Assembly: GCA_964036195.1 (NCBI GenBank)
Contig: OZ038453.1
Coordinates: 10,679,469 to 10,743,468 of the forward strand
DNA: 64,000 nucleotides
Direction: 5' to 3'
Source of the DNA: Sphaerolaimus hirsutus
Taxonomy: Eukaryota > Nematoda > Chromadorea > Monhysterida > Sphaerolaimidae
Of the stretch, positions 24,501 to 36,400 are shown one piece after another. A program made the position numbers and the translations under genes. Every line of letters begins with the position of its first letter. The first letter of the stretch is position 1. Under the pieces are notes generated by a model that saw only the letters and a list, made by a program, of their open reading frames with translations, had not been told where the DNA came from and did no database searches.

Positions 24501-26099
24501 GGAATGGAAATATGTACTAAATGTCTTATGTAATAATACAATACCATGCTCGAATTGAATTCCATGCTCGAATAGACCCCCATTGTAAGAGCGTTGTGAA
24601 AAAATACAACCCCCGGGGTTCAAAACAAGCCAATACGGTTACCCCCCCCCCCCAAACCGCCCAGCTATCTATCTATCCCGGAGGCCGCTCAGCTATGTAT
24701 CCCAGAGGCAAAATTTTGGGCTACTACCCCCTAAACCCCCCCCCCCCCAAATCGCCCAGCTATCTACCTATCTGGAGCGATTTTTCAGAAACTATACCCT
24801 AATTTTCGCTCAAAATCGCTATTTTTCATACCTATATATAGATTTTCACCTCCAAAATCACTGGTTCATGCGTATAACTGCCTATTTTCAGCTATTTTAA
24901 GTACTATATGCTCTTGTATATCCATTTTGAGCTATTTTACACCTACTTTTAGCGATTTTTCTCCCTTTTCTTCCTTCTATGCCCCGAAAAAGCCTATATA
25001 TCGCACCACCACACCCCCCCCCAAACCCCCCCCCCAACCCCCCTAGAAAATTTTTCAGCTATCTATCCCTCCGGAGGAGCGATTTGCTATCTATCCAACC
25101 ACTCGGAGGGTCAAAATTCAAGATACCCCTGGTGACAACTTGTGTATAATCGCGCAGAAAGAACTTAAACGCAATTTTGCCGAATATCGCCGACGCAAAG
25201 CCGCAGAGGCCTATGCCGATGAAGAAAGGTAAATATTGTGCTATGTGATTCATTTTGATGACTATTACACTACCGTGCATAATAGTGCGGAATGCGGTAC
25301 CACGCATTCCGCACTATTATGCACGGTAGTGTATTTTCAATATACTATCGAAAGAAGTTTGTGAATCAATTCAACACATTATTTGTAAGAAACATTTTTT
25401 GGAATTTTGCCAAATTGTAAATTTGGTAAATGATTAAAATTGTATGTGGAGGGTGTAAAAGTCAACCAATAGGTGCAGTGTCTTAAACGAGGTTTGGAAA
25501 ATTTGCCGTTTGTTGTAAAATCATTCTTTTTCCATTTCATTGTACGATATCGCTTCCTTGTAGTCACAATTTGAAAAAATTCACAAAAAAACATCACCAA
25601 AAAAACTTGTTCACATGTCGCAGCGCCGACAACCCACCAGCCGCCTATCATGCTCCATCAAAACACGATACGAAATCGTCCCATTACGACGCTAGGCACA
25701 AATCGGACAGGGGGAAAGGCACCTACAGGTGTAGGCACCACAGAAGGCACCACCACTGCAGGAAGCATAGGTACAGCTGTCCGAAACGAGTCAAGGGTGC
25801 CGGCGCGGGGTGCGTGGGAATGGGGACTTTGTTTTTGGGAGTGAGGAATTTTTGGAGGATTAGGTAAATGAGGCGTCGAATTATTTATAAATGTCGACGA
25901 GTCCACAAATTGTGAGATTGCGAAGATGGCATCTTTAGTTTCATTTCCAATTCCCGGCCCGGTCGCTCGAACGTGTCGAATTTGAACCCAAATTTATGTG
26001 GACTTCTCGACTTAATTTCCATTTGTACATCCATAATGTTTTTCAATTACTTCCAGATCGGATGCGAAACGTCCGCGTGTGGAAACTGAAGTCAAGTGA
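21585..26099 (+). CDS. PRPF38B: PRPF38B, pre-mRNA-splicing factor 38B
   Basis: Spliceosome component of the PRP38 family, acting in B-complex activation (family knowledge). Exons 21585-21638, 21982-22218, 22698-22915, 23537-23717, 25158-25228, 25624-25728 and 26057-26099 join in frame to 302 codons plus stop. Diagnostic motifs of the PRP38 domain are in order: NWGDKDTMNL, SPYFRTNL, TYHE, HLEPWE, MCGGVRGVGAGGIVS, LTRKQLCGLI, IRGLGFMYIRY, DLWAWFEPYLED and LFPRIPVPIQ. The start used is the first ATG of exon 1 (MAEHDFLAS). The long Arg/Ser tail of the vertebrate protein is replaced by a short Lys/Arg/His-rich tail ending RVETEVK. For exon 6, a second donor of the same phase at 25771 would add 14 residues (RH-rich). 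Introns 3 and 4 hold several MITEs. Confidence 0.93.
22937..23340. mobile_element. Palindromic MITE with nested palindrome in PRPF38B intron 3
   Basis: Outer ends CCAGGGACCAGCCCCCAAGT and its near complement (ACTTGCGGGACTGGCCCCAG) enclose subterminal arrays of CTTGACTTT and AAAGTCAAG. Inside lies a second inverted repeat at about 23045-23225 (CCAGCACCAGGTGGCAGTCC and mirror). A related element with TAAAAGTA arrays is at 52314-52581. No clear target duplication. Confidence 0.6.
23730..23847. mobile_element. Short hAT-like MITE family C
   Basis: A 118-bp element with ends CAGGGTGGCAC and GTTGACACCCTA and the exact 8-bp duplication GTTGAGCG on both sides (23722-23729 and 23848-23855). It begins 12 bp after the exon 4 donor of PRPF38B. 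The interior is GGAAAACGG units as in the 20000-20528 copy. Confidence 0.92.
24643..25131 (-). mobile_element. hAT-like MITE family B, reversed, left end unclear
   Basis: The right end reads AAGATACCCCTG, the complement of the family B terminus. The interior has GCTATCTATCC, CCTCCGGAGGAGCGATTTGC and C-runs collinear with 16485 onward in reverse. The left end fades into a poly-C run near 24643. It lies in PRPF38B intron 4, whose acceptor is only about 26 bp away. Confidence 0.75.
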
Positions 26100-26302
26100 T
26101 CGGCTTGTATTCCATCGATTTCACAGTGAATACTGAATAACGTGTATTTTTATAATTTGAAATTTGTAAAAAAAATTCCCGGTACTGAATTTGAATGATT
26201 TATCTGAAAAATCGTGGCCAGTCAAAATCGTATCATCATTCCCCCACTCTATTGTCACTTGACAAATCTATTTTCAACCTGTCATTTTTACGGTATCGGC
26301 AG

Positions 26303-26687
26303 TGACTCAGGCCCATTACGCATGTAAACCCATCGCGCATGTAGGCGCCTTTCGTAGCCGCCATGGCATCATTGGCATTGGCACTGGCTCCAGGAACCGC
26401 TGTTTATGTATGTAAATAACATAAAATACAGCGACAGGAACAGGATGGCGTGAATTTTCAAAGAATTGTGTCTATGGAAACCAATCTGCTGACTATTTCG
26501 AGTGCATGGTGGAAATTTTACCACCTACATTGAAAAATTAGAGGAAAAGCTGCATTTCCCGGGATTTTACAGGTCTCACCACGGGAACGACCCCGCCCCA
26601 TGGATACGCCTCTATGTGATGTGTCCGCATACGTGATGGGTAACATAACATGCGTGATGGGTTTACATGCGTAATGGCACAGGGTCA
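26303..26687. mobile_element. Short TIR element
   Basis: Ends TGACTCAGGCCCATTACGC and GCGTAATGGCACAGGGTCA are imperfect inverted repeats. They are followed inward by ATGTAAACCCATC and GATGGGTTTACAT. TCGGCAG precedes the left end and follows the right end. The interior has no ORF. It lies between the convergent PRPF38B and hemicentin-like genes. Confidence 0.65.
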
Positions 26688-27473
26688 TCGGCAGTGCAGT
26701 TGTGCGTCGCATCATGATAGGTTTTGATTACAGGGTGCGTCTTTTGCAGACATTTGTTTTGACATTGTACAGACTGGCCCCATCGCCCCAGTTTCCCTGG
26801 TATATACTGAGTCGGGTTTCAAGGAATCGCGTCATGAGTAAACTTTCCACCCTCGAATTTTCGACTGTCAAACGGTTGCGTTTTGAGGAAAAGTATAAAA
26901 ATCGTTTCCTTTCTATTCGGATGGTGTATGGTAGTTTCAGATTCATTCCAACGGTGCAAGCTTCACGCTGACACGTACAAAGACTAGGCATCAACTTTGC
27001 ATAGAAATGTTTAGGTAGCACTCAAATGAAAAATCGTAAATCACTGAAGCTTCTGCGTGTGCGCAGAAAAACCGAGGCAGAATTATAACAATTTAAATGT
27101 ATTTTCGCTCTACACTATTGCGCGCTTGTCACAGGATATAATATTGTTTTTTAAATTTAAAAACACGCATAAATTGAAATCTGCATAGCATTCCGCCACT
27201 TAACATTTCGCTAGACTGATACTACCATGTGACAAGCGCTCATAAAATCTATGTATCACTGTACCGCAAAATTGCAAGAAAGATTGACCGCTTGCAGCTC
27301 AGTGATGGAAAAGCGCCAGAGATAATTGGCGCCACTAAATACTCTTTAGTTTCTCCAATAATCTTGACAGGATTTTCAATGGCAACCGCGCCATAAAAAG
27401 GCGCTGTTCCTAATTTCAAAAAATGGCGTCATTCCACCACTAGCGCGGTCAAAACCACTAAAACAAACGGCAC
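26688..27473. other. Convergent 3' spacer
   Basis: PRPF38B ends at 26099 and the hemicentin-like gene ends at 27474 from the opposite side. A partial GGCGCC-family MITE (ends near CAGTGATGGAAAAGCGCC and TTCCACCACTA, about 27303-27451) lies next to the hemicentin stop codon. No gene seen otherwise. Confidence 0.5.
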
Positions 27474-30400
27474 TCAGTTGACGGACACGAACACAAGGAA
27501 ATGCGTACTGTAGCTCTTGGGCGGCGCCTGGCTGCTGTCGAGCGCGTCCGCCACCACCCTGATGCGGTGCTCTTGGCCCGGTGCCAACTTGCCCGTCGTG
27601 TACAGGATGCCCTGCGGTCGGGGTCAAATTGTGACTTGTGAGAAAAGTTATTTTACTCGACGTTTGGCAGTGCTAACAAGTGAGAAGTGTTTCGTACTCG
27701 ACCGCCTTGCGTTTCCACACTTCTCTTAGCTAAGGAAAGCAAACAGAAATTCTAAAACGTTTTTGAGTTCTCTTTTCACAATCGAAAAAGTTTTCACATG
27801 GAGGCATTGGTAGCGAAAAGTAAACATTTCGACTTATGCTTACAAAAACAAATCCTTGCTAAATATGATATTTGTTCAAATTGGGTTCAAACTCATAAAT
27901 ATATCGCATTCCCTCGAAATACCCCCAGGTAGATATTTATTTCGCCAGCAAATTTTGAGTGGGGTTAATTCGAGGAAATACGACAGGAATGAAAACAGAG
28001 TATTATTCAGAGAGTTTTCCATCGTTCCACATCACTCTACAACACGAATCGACGCACCTGCCCCCTTTCATTGACCCTGACATCAAAGGGCAGTGCCGCG
28101 AGCCCGACGCCCGGCCGCAGCCGGAATTGCGCGTCGGGCAGCGGGCGCCAGTCGTTCGCGAAGGCGGTCAGCCGCAGCAGGTCCTTGCCGGGGGCGATGT
28201 GCGCCGGCGCCGAGATCGCCTCGATCTTTATCCGGTCCGTGTTGTTCTGGCCCTCGGATGGGACGCAGTAGCTGCGAGACAAGTGCGGCGTTGATACACT
28301 GTGGTCGGAGGGGGCAGGAAGTTTTGCAAATGGCACCATGCCATCACTTTTACATGATGCACCTGGTGGCAGTCTCGCACCCTGTGCCAAATGCAAAGTC
28401 AAGTGCCAAACGTCATACTAAATTTGTCAAATACGTTGCAAAATCAGCAATAAAATCTTTCATTTTTCGTGGCATTTGACACTTCAAATTACACCCTGGG
28501 AGCAGTTCCGAGCCCTGTAAAGTGTAAAGTCAGGTGTCAATAAAAATAGAAAAGATTTTATTACTGCACTATGCATGTCGATTGACACTCTACTTGTCAT
28601 GACAATTGACATTTTGCATGACAGTTGACAATTGACATTCCACTTTACAGGGTGCGGGACTGTCCCCTGGGGGCCCTGTAAAGTGTAAAGTAAAGTGTCA
28701 AATGTAAAGTCAAATGCAAAGTCAAGTGTCAATCAAAACAAAAAAGAAAAGATTTTATTACTGAACTTTGCATGACAATTGACAGTTTACTTTGCATTTG
28801 ACTTGACACTTTACTTTACACTTTACAGGGCTTGGGACTGCCCCCAGATCTCCTTGTATGTACCCACCGATGGACGTGCTCGAAATCGTATCCCGGGGGA
28901 CAGGGCTCGTCGATGCAGTGAAAGCCGGCGCGCTTGTTGACGCACAGCCGCCCGCCGCCGCACGCGTCCAATTGCTGCTTGCACTCGTCCGTGTCTGCGA
29001 GGGCAGGGCACTTGACAAAGTCATGTCACCGATACGTGTTGGTGTTGGCGTCACCTGGGGGTTAGTGATGGAATGGCGCCATGGCGCTGGCGCCCTTTAA
29101 TGGCGCCAAAGGGCGCCAGCGCCATGGCGCCATTGGCGCTTGGCGCCCTGTTCTCTGGCGCCTGGCGCCATTATTTCGAATGGCGCCATGGCGCCTTTGG
29201 CGCTTTGCGCCATTTTCGCTGGCGCCAATTTGGCGCCCGGCGCCATTATTTTGGATGGCGCCACAGATGGCGCCAAAATCCCGCGAATAAATGTGACCAA
29301 ACAGGACATTTTTGGACATTTTATAGTAGATCGTTACAAAATGCAGTCAGTGTACCGTATTTCCTCGAAATACCCCCTACGAGTTAACCCCCTACGAAAT
29401 ACCCCCAGGTTTTTTGGGGCTGAAAGAACATACCCCCCCTCGAAATACCTCCGTCTGGAATAAGGTACATCATGTATTCATCGATGCCAATACGCATCAC
29501 AGCCACACAAAAGAGTCGTTTGTGTAGCCATCTATGTACATTGATACATCTAAATATAATCTGTTTTATCAATTTTATTACCAGTTTTGGGAATGTATAA
29601 GGCCATCTTTATTACGATCTGTCTCGAAAAATTCTGGGGAAAAAATACAACCACCCCTTGAACAAACCCCATTCATCGAATAACCCCCCTCGGAATGCCC
29701 CCCTCGGAATTTGCACTCTGAAAAAACCCCTATGGGTATTTGGAGAAAATACGGAGCTGCGATGTAAATTGCGATGTAAAATTGGCAGCCATTAAAATAT
29801 CATGTGCATTGCAAACATGATGTTCCTTATAACAGATGGGGGGTGTCGAGTGGGGATTATTTTTTCGCTAGCTCGCTCAGACCCGAGGGTATTTTGAAGG
29901 GGGGTTTAATCAACGGGTATTTGGAGGAAATACGGTAACATATTCCTCTTCTAAAAGAGATTATGTTGTGATAATATGTGCTAAAAAGTGACTTTTATCG
30001 TTGGCGCCATTTTGGCGCCCGGCGCCATTTTTTCTGGCGCCCTTTGGCGCCCGGCGCCATTTTTTCAGATGGCGCCGTGGCGCCATTGGCGCCTGGCGCC
30101 ATTATTTTGAATGGCGCCATGGCGCCATTGGCGCCTGGCGCCATTTTTCCTGGCGCTTTTCCATCACTACTGGGGGTAGACATTAGGTGACATTTTAAAT
30201 GGTATTTTACATTTTACAGATCTTTTTCAGGGTCTGGCACTGGCACCAGTTGTCTTTGCATTGCTGAGAAAGATGTGGACAAGTGCCATTTCGGGTAATT
30301 TACATCTTCCTTTACCACTGATCACTTATCATGTCAGTGTAAAGCAAAAACGCATCAGAGTAGACTTTTCGGCACAGACCGACGCAAGTCTTTCCGTCGG

Positions 30401-33400
30401 CGGCCAGCTGGTAGCCGTCGGGGCAGGCGCACGTGTAGCCGTTCTGCAAGTCGACGCAGCTGTACGCGCACTGGTGGTCCAGCCCCGCGCACTCGTCCAC
30501 GTTCAGGCACAGCTCAGTTTCTGGGTCCCATTTCTTACCCACAGTGCACATTTGACTGGCTGCCAACGATTTGAGGTCGCCTTTTTGGATGGCTGCCAAT
30601 TGTTTGTCGGTGGGCGCGAAAACGGCTGCAGTGTGGTGTGGGTTTTCCGGTTTGTTTAGCGCATTGTTTATATACCTTAAATCCTTGAATAACCCTCTTT
30701 CCCGTGGAGTCATCTGGGAGTTATTCGAATATTTACGGTATTTTTACTCGATTAAGCCCCCACAACGAAATTATATTTTTATGAAACAATTCTGAGAGGG
30801 TTTGTTCGAGCGGGGACCTATTTGTCATGATTAGCATTTGAAAAATAACCCGTGATTTATATTTTCGAAAATCACAATAAATATAAATAACCTGTGATTT
30901 ATACCGTATTTCCTCGAAATCCCCCCCCCCTCGAAATACCCCCCCTCAAAATGGACACTTTGAACTTATAAACCCCCCCCCCCCCCAATTTAGTGTATAG
31001 AGAACGTAAATGACAAACGCTGCGGTTTGTCATCTGGGTAATGCAAAACACACGTTAAAAACGATGACTCTGTTATGTGAGAACAGTGATTATACGTCTA
31101 CACACTTATACAAGTCTTTAGAGTCTTATAAATGGCGATTTTTGTTGCATTTTCGACGTCTGCGTACGTTTCAGACGACAATTTAGTACTTGGTTTTCAA
31201 AAAATTTCTGGCGAAATAATAACCCCCCCCCCCTCGAAATACCCCCCCTCGTTTAACCCCCCCTCAAAAATCTCACTATGAAACAATAAACCCCCCGGGG
31301 GTATTTCGAGGAAATACGGTATATATTTATATTTTTTTCAAATTATGAGTGATATATTTATATATATTTTTTAAATTCAAAAAAAAATCACTGAGAAAAT
31401 CACTCATACTAGATACATTGTGGTTTAATGATTGCACTTTATGACTAAAACATGTAATTTGTGCAAAATAATTTCGAGTGATTTTCTCCAGAAAATCGTT
31501 CTATGTTCATGTAGAGCATTTTTGAGTTAAGATATTGTGCCTACACTTTCACCATGACTTTTTAAAAACTGAAATGGCCAAAAATGATGAGATTATACAG
31601 TTTTCCACTATTGAATGTATATGGTCAGTTTTCATACGGCATGAATTTTTGTCAGGTGGTGTTGGCAAGTCACTAGTTTGGCCTTGTGTTTACCTAATGT
31701 GAAACACCGTAAAAAATGGTTGTGTGGATGCGCGGTGAAGCATCATGAAGTGTTTTCCTGCCAAAACTTCTTGACGATTCACCAAGAATGCTGGAGCTTC
31801 CACTCACATCACAAAAATCAGCATGAAGACACTTCACACTTCTTTATATGGCACTCCCAGACAAATGTATGCATAGGGGAAGCGTGATCACTTGTAAAAT
31901 ATTCTATAAATATTGTGGAATGATTATAAATGACTGTGGGATTTAGTACAGTACATTTTTTGCTTGCAAATTGTAAACAAAGCCCAGAATATCGCTTGAA
32001 AAAGAAATAAAGGGCACGTTATTTTTTGTAATTTTTTTTGAGCTTAGAGTTATTTTTTCAGTAATTTAATTATATTTTCTGGAGACCTAGAGTGATTTAT
32101 GTATATTTATATTTTTTCTAAATTTGGAGTGATATATTTATATATATTTTCCAAAAAATCAGTGATTTTTTTGAATGCTAGTCATGATACAAATTTGATA
32201 CGTGTTTCTTCTATGGGGACTCATTCAACTCATGGAGGCGTCACCTGCGCACACGCCGCTGCGATGTCTGGTGTAGCCGCGCAGGTGGCACTGCCGCATG
32301 CACACGAAGCTGCCCGGTCTGTTGACGCACACCGAGTCCGGCGAGCACTGCGCCGCGCCCAGCGAGCACTCGTCCACGTCTGCGCAAGGCACCCCGCTCG
32401 GCATTTACGATATAAATAGCACCAAGAGATGAATGAGTCGATAGAGGGGATTCACAGATTATTTGCAGCAAACCAGCTATGTGCCAGCTGAATACAAAAC
32501 GGAATGTTGCTTTCTCTCATTACATAACATACAAACCACACAACCGCATCATAATGTGGTGGCTGCACACAGCATTTTCCAATCTATATTTCGAAAACTC
32601 ATAAATCAGCTTTGGCCTTTGAGTTTTCTAGAATGAGGGGTATGAATTTAACCAATGAGTCACTGTGGACAACTCAAATGCAGATTTACGAGTTTACGAC
32701 GTTTCGGTTGAGAACTAGTGTTCGCTAGGCATTGATCCAACCAAACAAAGTGCGTCCGAACTTGACCGACCCAGACAAAGGCCGTCGATGTCGGACGCGA
32801 AGCCCTGGGGGCAAGTGGCGCTGCAGTGGAAGCTGCCGGGCACGTTGACGCACCGCTGTCCCGACTCGCAGCCGTACAACGAGCTGTACTCGCACTCGTT
32901 CTCGTCTGCGCGGGGGGGGGGGGGGTGCATTTGCAAAGTGGGGTCGCGTCAAGATAAATGAAGGGGGACCGTTTGCTAAGTCCCCCGTGTTTCGTTGTGC
33001 GTGTTCCGCTGAATTGAAAATATTGTGGCCTTTTTTGGGATGAAATGTTGTGTCAGGCGGTGTGGATTTTACTCGACAGATGCAAACGTGTTGGCTCCCT
33101 TTGCTAGTTTAGGTATGCAATATGTAAATATACACATACTCACGATACAGAATACTTTTATATGTACATTTTTCTCTATTGATCTGGCGATTTAATGCAG
33201 CACATTAGACCATTGCATGGAAGCACTATTGTAAACCATAAACTGCATCATGCATGGTCTGATTTCAAAAACATCACAGCTAACGCTTGTGTAAACGCGA
33301 TGTAAATAAATCATTTTAGCACATGCGATTGTAGAAAAAGCTAAAATCGAACCATGAACGGTATTCGGAATCTGCATAAGCTAATGCCAATCATATTCAT

Positions 33401-36400
33401 ATTGATTAACTGTGTATATGGTAAGTGATATGTATTTATGTGTAGAAATTCCCTTAACACTTATCCCTCATCTAGTCACTTGACCACACGGACATTGGCG
33501 CCAGGGCTGGACGAGCGAGCGGACTGCGTGTGCCCGCTCAACTACGCGCCAGTGTGCGGCGCCAACTCGGTCACCTACGCCAACCAGTGCGTCTTGGACT
33601 GCGCCAACGCCAACGCCAACGCAGCGCCAGTGGCAGTGAAACACGAGGGCAAGTGCACCGGTGAGCGCGGGGACTGACTACTGGTGAGTGATAGAAGAGT
33701 CACAAGGATTGAGCCATGTGTAGCAAAGTTAATGGGCAGGTGGAATTCTGCTTGCCTTAATCGACTTGAGTGTTAAATCGTGATTTCGCTCGCAGTGAAT
33801 GTCAGAAGTCAGTGGCCAGACCTACGCCGGTGATTTGCCCATTGTAAGCAGATACATTTAGTGAAAATTTTTATGTGATCCTTACAGCGTTGCCTACAGA
33901 AAAAATATCTGCAATATAACGCCCGACAACAAATGCATTGAAAGGAATTACCGTATTACCTCGAAATACCCTCATGGGGGTGTATTATTTCGCCAGCAAA
34001 ATTTGAGGGGGGTTAATTCGTGGGGGCTTATTCGAGTGGGGTATTATTTCGTCAGAAATTTTCGTACGGATCGTTGAAAATAGTAGGCATTTGCATACCC
34101 AAAACAGGTAATAAATGTGTCCAAACAGGATATATTTGGACATAATTACGTAGAGAGCTACACAAACTAGTCTTTGTTTAGCTGCAATGCAAATTAGCAG
34201 TAATAAATACATAATGTACATTGCATACATGATGTACATCATTCCGGGGGGAGGGGTCATTATTTCCCCAGCTCATTTTGAGGGGGGTTACTTCGAGGGC
34301 GGATAATTAGAGGTAATACGGTATCCCCGTTATCAATATACAGTAATAAAACCAATAGTGACAAACACGTCATGTGCACTGACCGACACACTCCAGTCCG
34401 CTCTGCGTGTACCCCATGGGGCAGCCGCTTTTCCCCTCGTCGGGCAGTCGAACGCTGGTGCGCACTTTGAACGCGTAGCCGCCGCCCGCCGCGCCCTGGT
34501 TCCCGCTGAACAGGTCGACCGGCTCGGAGAGCACGCCGAACACGGACGGCACCAACAGACTGGTCGACTCGTTGTAGCGCACCAGGCGCAGCACGCTCTC
34601 GTACCTGAGCGAAAATATCTTGCTTTCGAAATGTACTATGGAAATGGAAAGCGAATGGCCGCAACGTCACAAAGCGACCAACTTGAAGGGCACGGTGACA
34701 TGGCCGCCGTAAACGACTTGTCCCCTACCGTTGGCCTGCATGAGCAGCTGGTCCGGCTCGCCCGACAGCCCTTCATGCCCTGCGAGTGTGTCGGGCACAG
34801 CCCTGGGCACGCGCACGTAGGTCCGCTGCATCTGGGGCATGGCTACGACGCGGCTGTCGGAGCTGGGCACGCTGCCCTCCAGCAGCACGTCCATGGACAG
34901 GTGGCCCGACTCGTTGAGCCCCTGGCCCCGGTGCGACACCACCAGCGTCTCGCCTGCGCAGCGGTGAATGACCGTGGCGAACAGAATAGCTGGCATTTTC
35001 TAAATTATTGTCGTCGTGAAAAAAAACACTAAAAACCGCCGATTTTTGTGCAAAAAAGTCAAAAATTCGGATATTAGATTTACATTTTAACTTTTTTAAA
35101 TTACTTAAATATTCACCTATGTTGCATCCGTTTTCCTTAGTCTATACAATTTCGCATTTGCAAAAACGCGCCAACTCGCCTAAGCACTGACTACAAATAA
35201 TTTTGACCCTTTAAACTCCCAAAACGTTCAATCCTATTCAAGTTCTGCATTAATTACCAAACCACATAAAACTCGCATCCGACCCAACCACAGACCAGTG
35301 TCAAACTGATACTTGGCCTGGTGCACAAAGTGTCCATTGGCCGCCTGCGTAGGGTTCTGCATGGAACTTCCAGCCGGGGGGTGCGCGTAGGCCCAGCACG
35401 GCGCCGCCAGATAACCCACGGTAGCCCGTTGCGCAGCGCCGATGCCCGGCGGCAGGGCGTCCAAGTCGAGCTGCAGCTCGGTGCCGCCCAGCTGCTGGCG
35501 CACGTGCACGCTGAGCGGCTGCGCGGCCAACTCGTGCCCGTTGAGGCTGCCGCTCAGCTGGCCGGCGGCGCCGCCGCGCTCCAGCTGCTGCCAGGCGTCC
35601 AGCACGACCAGCTGCAGCGAGTCCTGTGCCGCGCCGGCGGAGTTGCTGGCGGCGCAGCTGTACACGCCGCTGTGGCGCGGCGACACGGACAGCAGCTCGA
35701 GCGTGTTGTCCTCGTGCAGCAGCGTGTCGTTGAGCAGCGCCGGCGACGGATGCGACGACTCCACTCGCTGCCAGCTCACCTGAGCGACGTGTAAGTGCAC
35801 GTAAATGCAGGGTTGATCGCGCGCATCGTAAAGTAAAATATGAAGTGATGATTCCCTACAAAGTTTCACATTCCGGATTCCGGGTAGAATGTTTGTAGAA
35901 TGCAGGGTACTTTACAGTTTACCAGGAATTTGAAATATTACCCAGTAGACAAAATTTGTCACCGGTGAGTACAGATCGAAAGGGTAGGGAATTATCCGAT
36001 ACATACGAACTCCAATAAGGCAGATCCTGTGCCTGTAGTCATAAAAACCCGCTAGTTATGTGGACCGGCCAGTCACGTATTCCTTCCCGCTAGTTATCTA
36101 CGTGCTCAAGTAGATGCATAGATGACTAGCGAGTAGAAACACATGAATGGCGGTCAACATGACTAGCGGGTTTCGATGACTAGTAGGCCTATGTCTAAGT
36201 GATCAGCGCACCTGAGTGACGAGGGGCTGCGCCTGGACGCGGCAGTGCAGCAAGACGCGGGTGCCCTGGTCGGCCACCAGGCGCTTGGGCCACACCGACA
36301 CCACCGGCGGGGCTGCGATGCGAGCGCGTTTGTTTGTTTGTTGACAGCAATCGACGATTACAAATGAGGCGCCCACTCCTAAAGGTTGAAAAGTCTAAAA

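Noticed and set aside
34358..35032. 224-codon plus-strand ORF
   Set aside because: It is antisense to the hemicentin G2F exons. The minus-strand reading has correct splice sites, phases and domain motifs.
35321..35794. 157-codon plus-strand ORF, GC-rich
   Set aside because: Complement of the Ig/G2F exon 35296-35779. It is open only because of GC-rich codons.
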